A stretch of 64,000 nucleotides of DNA from Halohasta litchfieldiae. Its GTDB lineage: Archaea; Halobacteriota; Halobacteria; Halobacteriales; Haloferacaceae. The stretch lies in NCBI RefSeq assembly GCF_002788215.1, contig NZ_CP024845.1, forward strand, positions 3,224,001 to 3,288,000. The letters are read 5' to 3'. Of this stretch, positions 27,240 to 35,810 are shown one piece after another. The translations under genes and the position numbers were made by a program. A model generated the notes under the pieces. The model was not told the DNA's origin and searched no databases. It saw only the letters and a program-made list of their open reading frames with translations. Numbering within the stretch: position 1 is the stretch's first letter; every line of letters begins with the position of its first letter.

Positions 27240-27665
27240 TCACTTGAGGGGCACGAACTTCGATGAACGGGTCGCGCCAATTCCGGCCTGTCCGTGTTCG
27301 ACCGAGTTACGGGTAAGCTGGAACTCGCCGAGATAGTGCCCGATCATCTCGGGTTCGATCTCGACGCGCTCGAAGCTCTGTCCGGTGTAGACGGCGAACG
27401 TGAGTCCGACGAACTCCGGCAGGACCGGCATGTCCCGCAGGTGGGTTCGGATCGGGTTGTTGGCCGTCTCCTCGTCGCCTTTACCGTCGGCTTTGTCGAG
27501 GAGCTTCTGGTGTTCCTCGGAGAGACCACGGAGAATGGTTCGCCGCTGTCGAGCGGGGAGCAGTTCTGCCACCTCGTCGAGGTCCATATCCTGGAGCTCG
27601 TCGAGGTCGTAACCGCGGTATGTGAACTCGCCCTCTCGGCCAGTTCGATATTCTGTGCTACTCAT
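27240..27665 (-). CDS. rps19: Ribosomal protein uS19
   Basis: 141 residues, archaeal S19. The N-terminal [31 protein letters not shown] and the C-terminal [31 protein letters not shown] are diagnostic. It overlaps L2 by one base. Confidence 0.95.
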   Translation of the reverse strand: MSSTEYRTGREGEFTYRGYDLDELQDMDLDEVAELLPARQRRTILRGLSEEHQKLLDKADGKGDEETANNPIRTHLRDMPVLPEFVGLTFAVYTGQSFERVEIEPEMIGHYLGEFQLTRNSVEHGQAGIGATRSSKFVPLK

Positions 27666-28396
27666 TAGTCACGTCCTCCTTTGCCGCCGCGTCCGGTTCG
27701 CTTCGAGGCGATGTCACCGACCTTGCGTCCCGGTGGTGCGTCCCGCGAGACGGACTTCGGCTTGCCGGGGTGCTGTCGACCGCCACCACCGAATGGGTGG
27801 TCGACGGCGTTCATGGCAACCCCACGGACACGCGGGTACTTCGTACCGCGTGCTTTCATTTTGTGGTGTTTGTTCCCTGCTTTGACGAACGGTTTTTCCG
27901 TTCGACCGCCACCGGCAACAACGCCGATGGTGGCTCGGCACTCAGGGTTAAGCCGTTTGACTTCGCCGCTGGGCAGCTGAACGACCGCGACCTTCCGGTC
28001 GTGGGTCATCAGCTGTGCGGAGACACCCGTCGACCGGGCGAACTTGCCGCCGTCGCCGGGTGAGCTTTCGACGTTACAGACCGGGATCCCCTCGGGGATC
28101 TCGCCCAGCGGCAGCGTGTTGCCGGGTTTGATCTCCGCGGAAACGCCGACCTGGATCGTCTCGCCGACCGTGATACCCTCAGGTGCGAGGATGAGTCGAC
28201 GGTCGTCGTCTTCGAACTCCACGTCCGCGAGCGGAGCACTCCGGGCTGGGTCGTGCTCGATGCCGACGACCTCGCCGGTGATGGTGTCGTGTTCTTCGGA
28301 CTTCTTGTGCGAGAGCTCTGCTTTGTAGCGGTGGGAGGGGGCCCGGAACGTTGGGCCACCACGACCGCGTCGTTGTCCCTGAATTCTACGTCCCAT
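27665..28396 (-). CDS. rpl2: Ribosomal protein uL2
   Basis: 243 residues. [25 protein letters not shown] opens the protein, and the peptidyl-transferase-centre loop ([20 protein letters not shown]) is intact. The start at 28396 was chosen; nine upstream codons overlap L23. Confidence 0.95.
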   Translation of the reverse strand: MGRRIQGQRRGRGGPTFRAPSHRYKAELSHKKSEEHDTITGEVVGIEHDPARSAPLADVEFEDDDRRLILAPEGITVGETIQVGVSAEIKPGNTLPLGEIPEGIPVCNVESSPGDGGKFARSTGVSAQLMTHDRKVAVVQLPSGEVKRLNPECRATIGVVAGGGRTEKPFVKAGNKHHKMKARGTKYPRVRGVAMNAVDHPFGGGGRQHPGKPKSVSRDAPPGRKVGDIASKRTGRGGKGGRD

Positions 28397-28397
28397 T

Positions 28398-28652
28398 TTA
28401 GAACACTCCGATTCGTGAGGCAACCTCAGTCGCGTCGTCGTCGTCGCTGAGCGCGAGTGTCGCCTTCTTTTGTGCTTTCGGCGTGATCTGGGTGTTGATA
28501 CCCTCGACAGTCACGTCGTAGCGGTCCTGGACTTCCTTCTTGATCTCAGGTTTGGTGGCGTCGATGTCAGTGATGAAGAGCAACTTGTTGTCGAAGTCCA
28601 TCTCGTTCATCGCCTTCTCGGTCACCAGCGGATGGTGAAGAATCGAGCTCAT
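28398..28652 (-). CDS. rpl23: Ribosomal protein uL23
   Basis: 84 residues: [25 protein letters not shown] and [21 protein letters not shown]. It sits at the tunnel exit and docks SRP. It overlaps L4 by four bases. Confidence 0.95.
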   Translation of the reverse strand: MSSILHHPLVTEKAMNEMDFDNKLLFITDIDATKPEIKKEVQDRYDVTVEGINTQITPKAQKKATLALSDDDDATEVASRIGVF

Positions 28653-29395
28653 CGGTCTGCCACCTCATCGAGTGCGCTCTCGGTAAAGAGCGTCAGGCGT
28701 CCGGCGTGTGTGCCGGGCGCGAGATCCTCGACGTTGACTTCGCCGGCGGTTGCCACGTCGACACCCGCGAGGTTGCGGGCTGCCTTCGATGGCTCGTCGC
28801 TGGTCACGAAGAGGATCGAGGTTGGCTCTTGGTACTTCCGGCCACGGGTCGTTCCCCGTCCGGCGCGTACCGATTTGCCGTCTTCGGCGCGCTCGATGTC
28901 GTCGGCGATGCCGAGTTCCTCGAGCAGTCCGAGGACCTCCTGGGTCTTCACGAGGTCTTCGAACTCGTCGGAGACGACGAGTGGGAGTTCGAGATCAGCG
29001 TCGAACTCGTGGCCACGTTCGGCGACGCGTTCGGCGTCGGCGGTTGCGGCGATGGCCGACCGAGTGGCCAGCTGTCGCTCCTTTCGGTTGATCGTCTTGC
29101 CCTGGTCCTTTTCGGCCTTCGGTGGGTGTGCACGTCGACCACTGACTGCGTGTGGGACACGACGAACAACGCCGTTCTGTCGTGGGTCGTGGGACATACC
29201 GCGTCCACTACCCATCGACTCGGCGGGGGTTCGGAGTCCTGCGAGTTTGTCTGCACCGTAGGCCTGTTTCCGGTTTGCCTGGGCGGCGACGACTGCCCGT
29301 TTGATGAGATCCGGGCGGTAATGGGTCTCGAAGACCTCTGGGAGGTCGACGGTCCCCGCGTCGTCACCGTTCAGGTCGCGTACTGTTGCCTGCAT
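28649..29395 (-). CDS. rpl4: Ribosomal protein uL4
   Basis: 248 residues, archaeal L4 (eukaryotic L4/L1 type). The tunnel loop is visible around RQAYGADKLAGLRTPAESMGSGRGMS (in part), then PHAVSGRRAHPPKAEKDQGKTINRKE. It starts 3 bases after the L3 stop. Confidence 0.95.
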   Translation of the reverse strand: MQATVRDLNGDDAGTVDLPEVFETHYRPDLIKRAVVAAQANRKQAYGADKLAGLRTPAESMGSGRGMSHDPRQNGVVRRVPHAVSGRRAHPPKAEKDQGKTINRKERQLATRSAIAATADAERVAERGHEFDADLELPLVVSDEFEDLVKTQEVLGLLEELGIADDIERAEDGKSVRAGRGTTRGRKYQEPTSILFVTSDEPSKAARNLAGVDVATAGEVNVEDLAPGTHAGRLTLFTESALDEVADR

Positions 29396-29397
29396 AG

Positions 29398-30414
29398 TTA
29401 GCCCTGGTTAGATGCGGTTGAGACGTGCCGAACCTCGGGATCGAGGCGTGGCTGGTCGTTCGGCCGGATGGCCGGGCGGAACCGCAGCAGCCGTTTGTTC
29501 GGCCCCGGAACTGAACCCTTGATCAGCACGTAGTCACCATCGACCTCGCCGTAATCGACGAAGCCGCCGTCGACGGAGGCGTCGTCGCCCTCGCCGATGG
29601 AGATGATACGTTTGTTGAGTTCGGTTCGCTGCTGGTAGCCGGTCTGTCCCTGCTGGGGAACGGTCGAACGGACCCGGGATGGGTTCCACGGACCGAGGTT
29701 GCCGATCCGTCGACGCCATCCCTGACGGGCGTGTTTGCCCTTCCGTTTCTGGACGCCCCATCGTTTGACGGGACCCTGTGTTCCTTTCCCCTTCGTGATA
29801 CCCGAGACATCGAGATACTCGCCGGCTCGGAACACGTCGTCGAAGCTGTGTTCGCCGCCGTCTTCGAGGAGGTCGAGTGCGTGGTCGGCGCGGTCCGTAA
29901 GCGAGCCGCCGCCGACGCGTGTCTCCATGATGTCGGGTTTCTTCTTCGGGACGTTCTTGTTGTCACCGGGGACGGTGTGAGTGATGAGACGCAGGTCGTC
30001 TACCTCACCGTCGTCGATGAGTTCCCGAAGGGCCTCCGAATCCTGCTCGAAGGTGTCTTCTGCCGGGAGGTCCAGAGCGCGGTCGAGATTCTCGTCGAAC
30101 TCGGTGGCCCAGACCTCGGTGATCGGCTTCTGTCCATACGGCGTGTCTTTGTAGGCTCGGACGGCAACCGCCCGCATTGGCGGAACCTCGACGACGGTGA
30201 CAGGAACGGACTCTTCCATTCCTTCACGCGGCGAGTCTGCCTCGTCGTTGACCATGACAACGTGGGTCATGCCAGCTTTGTAGCCGGCGAATCCCTGTGG
30301 AGCCGCTGCTCCGTCGTCGTCTGGCCACGAGCGAATGCGTGGAACCTCGTCGGTTGCACGCGTCCGCGGGCCGTAGCCCAGCGAGCCTTTGCGTGGTCTG
30401 CTTGGTTGTGGCAT
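29398..30414 (-). CDS. rpl3: Ribosomal protein uL3
   Basis: 338 residues. PQPSRPRKGSLGYGPRTRA at the start and YLDVSGITKGKGTQGPVKRWGVQKRKGKHARQG in the centre are archaeal L3 landmarks. The open frame to 30798 overlaps the methyltransferase gene and is a shadow; MPQPSRP at 30414 is the family start. First ribosomal protein of the operon. Confidence 0.96.
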   Translation of the reverse strand: MPQPSRPRKGSLGYGPRTRATDEVPRIRSWPDDDGAAAPQGFAGYKAGMTHVVMVNDEADSPREGMEESVPVTVVEVPPMRAVAVRAYKDTPYGQKPITEVWATEFDENLDRALDLPAEDTFEQDSEALRELIDDGEVDDLRLITHTVPGDNKNVPKKKPDIMETRVGGGSLTDRADHALDLLEDGGEHSFDDVFRAGEYLDVSGITKGKGTQGPVKRWGVQKRKGKHARQGWRRRIGNLGPWNPSRVRSTVPQQGQTGYQQRTELNKRIISIGEGDDASVDGGFVDYGEVDGDYVLIKGSVPGPNKRLLRFRPAIRPNDQPRLDPEVRHVSTASNQG

Positions 30415-30418
30415 GTAG

Positions 30419-31270
30419 TTACTCCGTGAGCGTGAGACAGCTGAGCGACGCGAACATTGCTTCCTCCGTTCGCACCGTCTCGCTGCCCTGTCGCGGAATC
30501 GTATTGAGCCAGCGGTCGAACCCCGGATCGGAGTCGACATGGTCTCCAGCCGCGACTGCGGCCGAGACTGCCTCGGGTTCAATCCCGAGTATTTCCGGAA
30601 GCCCTCTGCCGGGCGAGCCGAAGGCGACGGTTGCTCCATCCGCGATCTGCGGAAGGAGATCACCGAGTCGACCATGGGACAGTTCTTCCCCATAGGCTGA
30701 CGTGGCGATCCGTAGCCCCGATTCGTCGTCGAGGGCTGCCGAGAGGTCCGTGCTTTCGACGTCGAAGCCCGGTGGGGCCTCGTCGACGAGCCGTGCACGG
30801 ACCGGTTCTCTCGAAGAGATCCTGACGGTGACGCGCTCCCCCTCAGCGGGTGTCGCCATATTCGGCGGCACCATGAGCGAGATCGGGTGTTGCAGTCCGC
30901 AATTGACCCGAACGCGGCCTTCAGATCCGACCTTGGTCACGATTCCTTGATGTGTAACCGATCCGGCTGGATCGGCTACGGTCTGTGACGAAACCCGGAG
31001 CGGAGGGAGTATGCCCGCGAACTGCAGTTCGTCGCGTTGCCCCCACACCTCGCGTTTGAGGTATGGCGGCGTCGCAGCGTACTGCAGCACAACGCGGACG
31101 AACTCTTCGCCCCACCGACGTTCGCCCTCCCGATCTGGGAAGATGAGAAGTCGATCAGCCCGAAACACCGTCGCCGCGCGGGCGACGTAGCCGAGCTTGC
31201 GAGTTGCCTCGCGTTTGTCCTCGGCTTCTCGGATGATCGACGACGGAACCAGTAGTGTTAGTCCGTCCAT
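30419..31270 (-). CDS. SPOUT-class RNA methyltransferase (COG2106 family)
   Basis: 283 residues. The N-terminal LTLLVPSSIIREAEDKREATRKLGYVARAA and the C-terminal knot-like segment (DGATVAFGSPGRGLPEILGIEP) match the archaeal/eukaryotic putative RNA methyltransferase family, with an inserted OB-like domain (GIVTKVGSEGRVRVNCG, PAEGERVTVRI). It probably methylates rRNA using SAM; the site is not predictable. It starts the operon and ends 4 bases before L3, a conserved haloarchaeal link to the ribosomal genes. Confidence 0.85.
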   Translation of the reverse strand: MDGLTLLVPSSIIREAEDKREATRKLGYVARAATVFRADRLLIFPDREGERRWGEEFVRVVLQYAATPPYLKREVWGQRDELQFAGILPPLRVSSQTVADPAGSVTHQGIVTKVGSEGRVRVNCGLQHPISLMVPPNMATPAEGERVTVRISSREPVRARLVDEAPPGFDVESTDLSAALDDESGLRIATSAYGEELSHGRLGDLLPQIADGATVAFGSPGRGLPEILGIEPEAVSAAVAAGDHVDSDPGFDRWLNTIPRQGSETVRTEEAMFASLSCLTLTE

Positions 31271-31316
31271 CGGGTGTGCCTCGTCACTAGACTGTATTTT
31301 GGATTCCCAATGGGGA

Positions 31317-31325
31317 CCTAAAAGG
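31317..31325 (-). promoter_or_regulatory. Candidate TATA box of the S10-spc operon
   Basis: Minus strand CCTTTTAGG about 47-55 bases ahead of the first start codon, which would give a short leader; the alternative box at 31294-31300 would give a leaderless mRNA. Confidence 0.35.
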
Positions 31326-31465
31326 GTAGCGGAATGAGTGCCCCCTGTGTCGCCTTCACACGACCCGTAGAGCACGTCTATCCGGAAAGTACGCCGTTGG
31401 TTGGTGTGCCATACCACGCGACAAACTGTACCGTGGTTGGGAACAGCGAGTCGACCAACCGGTCG

Positions 31466-31505
31466 CTACCGGCCACTCACAGATACTCGACTACCGGCCA
31501 CTCAC
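31466..31505. repeat. Pair of 15-bp direct repeats
   Basis: CTACCGGCCACTCAC occurs at 31466-31480 and again at 31491-31505, separated by ten bases. Position upstream of the ribosomal operon may be regulatory. Confidence 0.8.
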
Positions 31506-31589
31506 GCTTGGATCACAGCAAGCGCGCACGCGTGAACAAGAAAATATACAGACGGTACCGCCAGACGTCTAACGACGACTGGAAGGCGA

Positions 31590-32810
31590 TTATGTGTTTG
31601 ACCGTCGCACTGCGAAGAGCATCGCAGCAACCAACGCGACCAACGCAAGGATCGGGCCAAAGCCTGGCGTCTGACCGGTCGACGTCCCCTCACTTTCGAC
31701 AACCTCGACTGTTGTCGAGTTGGTGGCTGTCTGATCGTCGGCGGTCGACACTGTCACTTCGACTTCGGCTGTCCCCGTCTCGTTGAACGGATGGGTTAGC
31801 GTTGATTCATTGGTCGACTCCACAGTAGTGCCGTTGACAGTCCACTCGTAGCTCTCGACGTTGTCGGTTGTGTTACTGGTATTGAACGTTACCTCCTCGC
31901 CAACAGTTGCAGTCTCGGGTCCGGCGACCGAAACCGTCGGTTCGGGGGGCTCGTCGACGGTTTCAATCGTGACATCCTGTTCGAGACTGTCGAACCAGAC
32001 GCGCCTGAAGTCGTCTCCGTCGTCAGTTGCGGTGATCACCTGCCAGTCGTCTATCGTGCCGTTGTACTCCGGCCCCTCAGTTGGATCGTCGGGATCCTCG
32101 TCAGGCCGGCGGGTATCGCCGTATCGATGGTAGGATTCTTCGTTGAACGCCGGGTCAATCGTTATCGACACGTCGTCTTGGCCGAGGCCACGGTAGGCCA
32201 TCCCGTCGTTTCGGCCGGTCGTCCAGACCCAACTCAGTCGGGCGTCGACGTCCTCCGGCGGCTCACCATCGTTTCCGGCGGCCCCGGCTTGATGATCCTC
32301 GGCGAGCTGATGGATATCGTCTTTTTCGGTTGTCTCGTTCCGCCAATCGTAATCGTCGTCAATAACAGCCCACTCACCGTCGTCCGGCAGGCCAGTAATC
32401 TCCCAACTCACCGAGCTACCCGGCGTTCCGTTCTCGGCGTTCTCGTAGTACTTGTCGTGAACCGCAACGAGACTGACGCCGTTGGGCCCCTCGTACAGCA
32501 TGAGGATACTCGTGTCTTCCTGTTGGTACTGGGTTGTCCCTTGTGAGCTGAACGCCCGTCCCCAAGAGAGGTTGTCTCGGCTCTGGTAGGGGTACCGATA
32601 GTCATAGAACTCTTCGACCGGGACATCTCCCTCGATTGGTTCGACCGAGACCTCCTGATCGCCCTGGACAATACGGTACGAGATACTGTCGTCTTCTGAT
32701 TGGGTGTCATCCTGTTGACTCTGTGCGTACGCTACCGGGGCGAACAGTGATGTTATCATGAGAAGAGCGACGAATCCACTGAGCACTGCTGTGTATCGTG
32801 TTGAATTCAT
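31590..32810 (-). CDS. Secreted PGF-CTERM surface protein with PKD-like domain
   Basis: 406 residues. A Sec signal peptide (about 1-29, cleavage near AYAQS) leads to an acidic extracellular region with several N-x-S/T sequons, a PKD/immunoglobulin-like domain around residues 290-370 (PTVSVAGPETATVGEEVTFN ... AEVEVTVSTAD), a Ser/Thr-rich stretch, and a C-terminal PGF-CTERM signal (TPGFGPILALVALVAAML plus RR). Such proteins are processed by archaeosortase A and lipid-anchored in the cell surface. The role of the N-terminal domain (about 40-280) is unknown. Confidence 0.85.
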   Translation of the reverse strand: MNSTRYTAVLSGFVALLMITSLFAPVAYAQSQQDDTQSEDDSISYRIVQGDQEVSVEPIEGDVPVEEFYDYRYPYQSRDNLSWGRAFSSQGTTQYQQEDTSILMLYEGPNGVSLVAVHDKYYENAENGTPGSSVSWEITGLPDDGEWAVIDDDYDWRNETTEKDDIHQLAEDHQAGAAGNDGEPPEDVDARLSWVWTTGRNDGMAYRGLGQDDVSITIDPAFNEESYHRYGDTRRPDEDPDDPTEGPEYNGTIDDWQVITATDDGDDFRRVWFDSLEQDVTIETVDEPPEPTVSVAGPETATVGEEVTFNTSNTTDNVESYEWTVNGTTVESTNESTLTHPFNETGTAEVEVTVSTADDQTATNSTTVEVVESEGTSTGQTPGFGPILALVALVAAMLFAVRRSNT

Positions 32811-33287
32811 GTTGTGTGTTCGTAGGATAAGGAAGCAACCGAGCCACTGCTGGCTCGATGGCTACTTCCTCTGTATCACCGATTGTTTCCGGTCGGCTTT
32901 CGTCTCGTACTCCGACTGCTGTGGGTTTGTTATGGATAGATAAACGGTGCTAACCTAATCCTACACGTTTCAATTAGATGTTAAAATAACATTTACCACC
33001 CGGTCGACACCGCAATCGAGTGGTCTCTCCCGACTCGAATACGACAGCCAATCACCGTGATGGCAGCTCTCTGTACGTTCTTCTAGCGGTCAACTAGAGC
33101 ATACCGGGGTTCGAAGTCCAACGGGGTGCCGTTCTTACTACGTGGAGTTTCACGAGGTCGGATCGGGATTCCAGAGAGTGTCGTGAATTCCACCTCTGTC
33201 GTGTGGTTTTCACACTCACAGGACCGCTGTTTCGCAACCCTTATACACCTACCTCCAGTTAGAAGTAAATGCGAAGAACCGCAGCAC
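32811..33287. other. Intergenic region with surface-protein promoter and tRNA leader
   Basis: About 480 bases. A minus-strand TCCTTATCCT near 32828-32837 may be the TATA region of the surface-protein gene. An AT-rich patch lies at about 32960-32995. The end holds the tRNA promoter. No protein gene seen. Confidence 0.5.
33240..33247 (+). promoter_or_regulatory. Putative TATA box for tRNA-Gly
   Basis: CTTATACA lies about 41 bases ahead of the mature tRNA 5' end, allowing a 15-20 base leader. Confidence 0.5.
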
Positions 33288-33358
33288 GCGTCGGTAGTGT
33301 AGTGGTATCACGTAACCTTGCCATGGTTACAACCCGAGTTCAAATCTCGGCCGACGCA
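33288..33358 (+). tRNA. tRNA-Gly (anticodon GCC)
   Basis: 71 bases folding into a complete cloverleaf. The acceptor stem pairs GCGTCGG with CCGACGC and leaves discriminator A at 33358. The anticodon stem TAACC/GGTTA closes the loop TTGCCAT, giving anticodon GCC. The T arm is CCGAG-TTCAAAT-CTCGG. No CCA is encoded and no intron is seen. Confidence 0.97.
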
Positions 33359-33446
33359 TCTTTTCCCGAACACAACATCTGCGAGCAACGGCTGTCGACT
33401 ACTCATGGGTGGAATCACTCACCAAGACAGCCGTCGACAGCTCACC

Positions 33447-33845
33447 CTATTGCCGATCACGGACTACGAGGACGACACTCCCTGCGGTAATAAGGACGAA
33501 CGCCAGCAGCGCGAGCCGTGGGATGGTGAAGACAGCGAGGCCCTGCCATTGGATCGTGCCGCAGCCGATGCCGACCGAACACTGAGCAGTTGGCGTAAGC
33601 TGGAGTACCGTGTGGTAGGCCGAAACGCCGATTCCCAGTCCGGACAGCGGGAGAGCCGTCTTCCAGACCGCAGGCCGATTTTCAAAGGTCGCCACGCCGA
33701 AAATCACGACGAGCGGATACATCAGGATGCGCTGGTACCAGCAGAGTGGGCATGGCGAAAGGTTGGCAATCTCGCTAAAGTAGAGACTCCCTACAGTCGC
33801 TACAATAGCGACGAGCGTACAGCCCGCAAGCAGTCGACGACGCAT
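33447..33845 (-). CDS. dsbB: Disulfide bond formation protein DsbB-like
   Basis: 132 residues with four membrane helices. Both redox pairs of DsbB are present: Cys32-Cys35 in PCPLCWYQR after TM1, and Cys89/Cys95 in QCSVGIGCGTIQW in the second outer loop. It should pass electrons from an extracytoplasmic thiol oxidase to quinone. The DsbA-like partner is not nearby. Menaquinone genes occur elsewhere in the window. Confidence 0.88.
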   Translation of the reverse strand: MRRRLLAGCTLVAIVATVGSLYFSEIANLSPCPLCWYQRILMYPLVVIFGVATFENRPAVWKTALPLSGLGIGVSAYHTVLQLTPTAQCSVGIGCGTIQWQGLAVFTIPRLALLAFVLITAGSVVLVVRDRQ

Positions 33846-33961
33846 ACCGATCCTCTTTCCGACGACTGTTTGAAGCTTCCGCTGGACCGACCTCTCGGCC
33901 CCGTCGACAATACGAAACCCTAACCACGGGAGTTAGGGGCCTCACCCTCGACAGTCGACCC

Positions 33962-34270
33962 ATGACTGTCATCGCACTCCTGAGTGTTGCCCCCGTCATC
34001 GAAGATAGCATGGCCGAAGAGGTTGCTGCAGCCGTCGACGCCCTCGATGGCCACGACATCAGCTATGAGACCAACCCGATGGGAACCGTCATCGAAGCCG
34101 ATGATATCGACACGCTGCTGGCGGCGGTCGGCGACGCCCACAAAGCGGTCGACGCCGACCGAGTGAGCACGGTTCTCAAGATCGACGACAAGCGGGCCAG
34201 CGACGAAACCGCCGCCGAGAAAGTCGACGCCGTCGAGGAGGTTCTCGGCCGTGAGCCACGGAACGACTAG
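33962..34270 (+). CDS. MTH1187 family thiamine-binding protein
   Basis: 102 residues, UPF0045/MTH1187 ferredoxin-like fold. TVIALLSVAPVIEDSMAEEVAAAV and YETNPMGTVIEA are typical. Members bind thiamine; the biological role is unsettled. It precedes mch by 60 bases on the same strand. Confidence 0.85.
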   Translation: MTVIALLSVAPVIEDSMAEEVAAAVDALDGHDISYETNPMGTVIEADDIDTLLAAVGDAHKAVDADRVSTVLKIDDKRASDETAAEKVDAVEEVLGREPRND

Positions 34271-34330
34271 CCAGTCAGAACCGCGGGACAACTGCGAATC
34301 CCTTTAGGAGACGACGGCCAACCGTGGGGT

Positions 34331-35266
34331 ATGGAGAGCATCAATCGCTCGGCAGTCGAGCTCGTCGACGAGGCACTCGACTTCGCCGAGGAACTCGGTG
34401 TCGTCCCCACTGAACTCGACTGCGGCGCAACGGTGATCGACTTCGGTGTGGCCGCCGACGGCGGCATCGAAGCCGGTCTCATGCTGGCCGATATTCAGAC
34501 TGCTGGCCTGGCAACGATCTATACGCAGATGGACCAGATCGGCGGCGCGCCGATTCCCTACGTCGAACTGACGACCGACCATCCCGGCATTGCCCTGCTC
34601 TGCTCGCAGAAGGCAGGCTGGGAGCTGGATTTCGAGGAGTACAACGGCCTCGGCTCCGGTCCCGCCCGTGCGCTGGTCGGCCAAGAAACCGATTTCGAAC
34701 GCATGGGTTACTACGACGAGTTCGATTTCGCCGTGTTAACCGTCGAGAGTATCGATCTGCCGAACGACCGGATCGCCGAACACGTCGCCGACCTCAGTAA
34801 CGTCGAGCCGACCAGCGTCTTTCTGCCGACCTACGCCGCCGGGTCGACCGCAGGTAGCGTCTCGATGGCCGCCCGTGCGGCCGAACTCGCGGTGTTCCGC
34901 CTCTCGGAACTCGGCTATCCGCCGTCGGAGATCCTCTCGGCAACGGGTCGCGCCCCAGTTGCCCCAGTGAGTTACAACGAGTCGGTCGCCATGGGCCGAA
35001 CCAACGACGCGCTGGCCTACGGCGGCGAGGTCTACCTCCAGGTCCGCAAAGAATCGAACGTCTTCGATCAGGTCCCCTCCAACGCGAGAGAAGAGTACGG
35101 CGTCCCCTTCGAGCGCATCTTCGAGGACGCCGACTGGGACTTCTACGACGTCGACGAGAGCATCTTCGCGCCAGCCAAGGTCACTATCGACGTGGTCGAC
35201 GGCGCGACCTACGTCCTTGGCGAAACCGACGAGGAACTCGTCGCCGAGTCGTTCGGCATCCAGTAG
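34331..35266 (+). CDS. mch: Methenyltetrahydromethanopterin cyclohydrolase
   Basis: 311 residues, full length. ELDCGATVIDFGVAADGGIEAG, SGPARAL and the PVAPVSYNESVAMGRTNDALAYGG region are Mch landmarks. In methanogens it converts methenyl- to formyl-H4MPT; haloarchaea use the same family in C1 transfer, probably with a folate- or pterin-type carrier. The downstream gene starts right at its stop. Confidence 0.93.
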   Translation: MESINRSAVELVDEALDFAEELGVVPTELDCGATVIDFGVAADGGIEAGLMLADIQTAGLATIYTQMDQIGGAPIPYVELTTDHPGIALLCSQKAGWELDFEEYNGLGSGPARALVGQETDFERMGYYDEFDFAVLTVESIDLPNDRIAEHVADLSNVEPTSVFLPTYAAGSTAGSVSMAARAAELAVFRLSELGYPPSEILSATGRAPVAPVSYNESVAMGRTNDALAYGGEVYLQVRKESNVFDQVPSNAREEYGVPFERIFEDADWDFYDVDESIFAPAKVTIDVVDGATYVLGETDEELVAESFGIQ

Positions 35267-35761
35267 ATGCGATTCAAGTGGGTGCCTGAGCCGCCAGCCA
35301 CCGTTGAAGCGGTCATCGACGCCCAGCGGGCGATTCCGCTCGTCCCGGCCAGCGAATCCGACTCCCTCCGGCGACTCGTCGACCGTACTGAGGAGATCGG
35401 AATCGACGATCAGGACGACGCACGAGAGTGGCTTACGTTTCTGCGAGCACTCGGCGTAGTCGACCAAACGCCGAGTGGCTACCGACGGCAGCGAGAGGAA
35501 GTGACCGGAAGCAGGCTGGTCGACCGACTGCTCGACAACGTCTATGGGGCGCGTGAACTGTATGCCGCGCTTGAAGCCACCGAGGAACCACTGTCGCTCG
35601 ACGATCTCGACAGACGGGCGGTCGACCTACCGACGTGGGAGCGACACCACCACGGCACCGACCACAAGCGGGTGCGACGGCGTCGACTGCGACGGCTGGC
35701 AGAGTGGTTCGTACTGTGTGACGCCGCAGAGCGGACCGCCGGTGGCTATCGCATCACGTAA
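35267..35761 (+). CDS. Uncharacterised protein in mch operon
   Basis: 164 residues, charged and Arg-rich, starting directly after the mch TAG. The N-terminus is MRFKWVPEPPATVEAVIDAQ and the C-terminal part has KRVRRRRLRRLAEWFVLC. Helical, possibly winged-helix-like, with no motif that identifies an enzyme. I do not recognise its function; tight coupling to mch is the main clue. Confidence 0.75.
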   Translation: MRFKWVPEPPATVEAVIDAQRAIPLVPASESDSLRRLVDRTEEIGIDDQDDAREWLTFLRALGVVDQTPSGYRRQREEVTGSRLVDRLLDNVYGARELYAALEATEEPLSLDDLDRRAVDLPTWERHHHGTDHKRVRRRRLRRLAEWFVLCDAAERTAGGYRIT

Positions 35762-35810
35762 CTAGTGGCTACTGCCATCAACTCGGATAGTAGTCGACAC
35801 CTAAACAGTC

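Larger units (their letters stand above)
31271..31589. other. Intergenic region upstream of the ribosomal operon
   Basis: 319 bases between the methyltransferase start and the end of a surface-protein gene. Two minus-strand AT-rich boxes could be TATA elements of the operon (AAAATAC near 31294-31300; CCTTTTAGG at 31317-31325). Further out lies a pair of 15-bp direct repeats (31466-31505). No gene seen. Confidence 0.5.

Noticed and set aside
30415-30798. N-terminal extension of L3
   Set aside because: Overlaps the SPOUT methyltransferase gene; MPQPSRP is the conserved L3 start.
33110-33140. T-arm-like GGTTCGAAGTCC motif suggesting a tRNA fragment
   Set aside because: No matching stem or acceptor arm around it.
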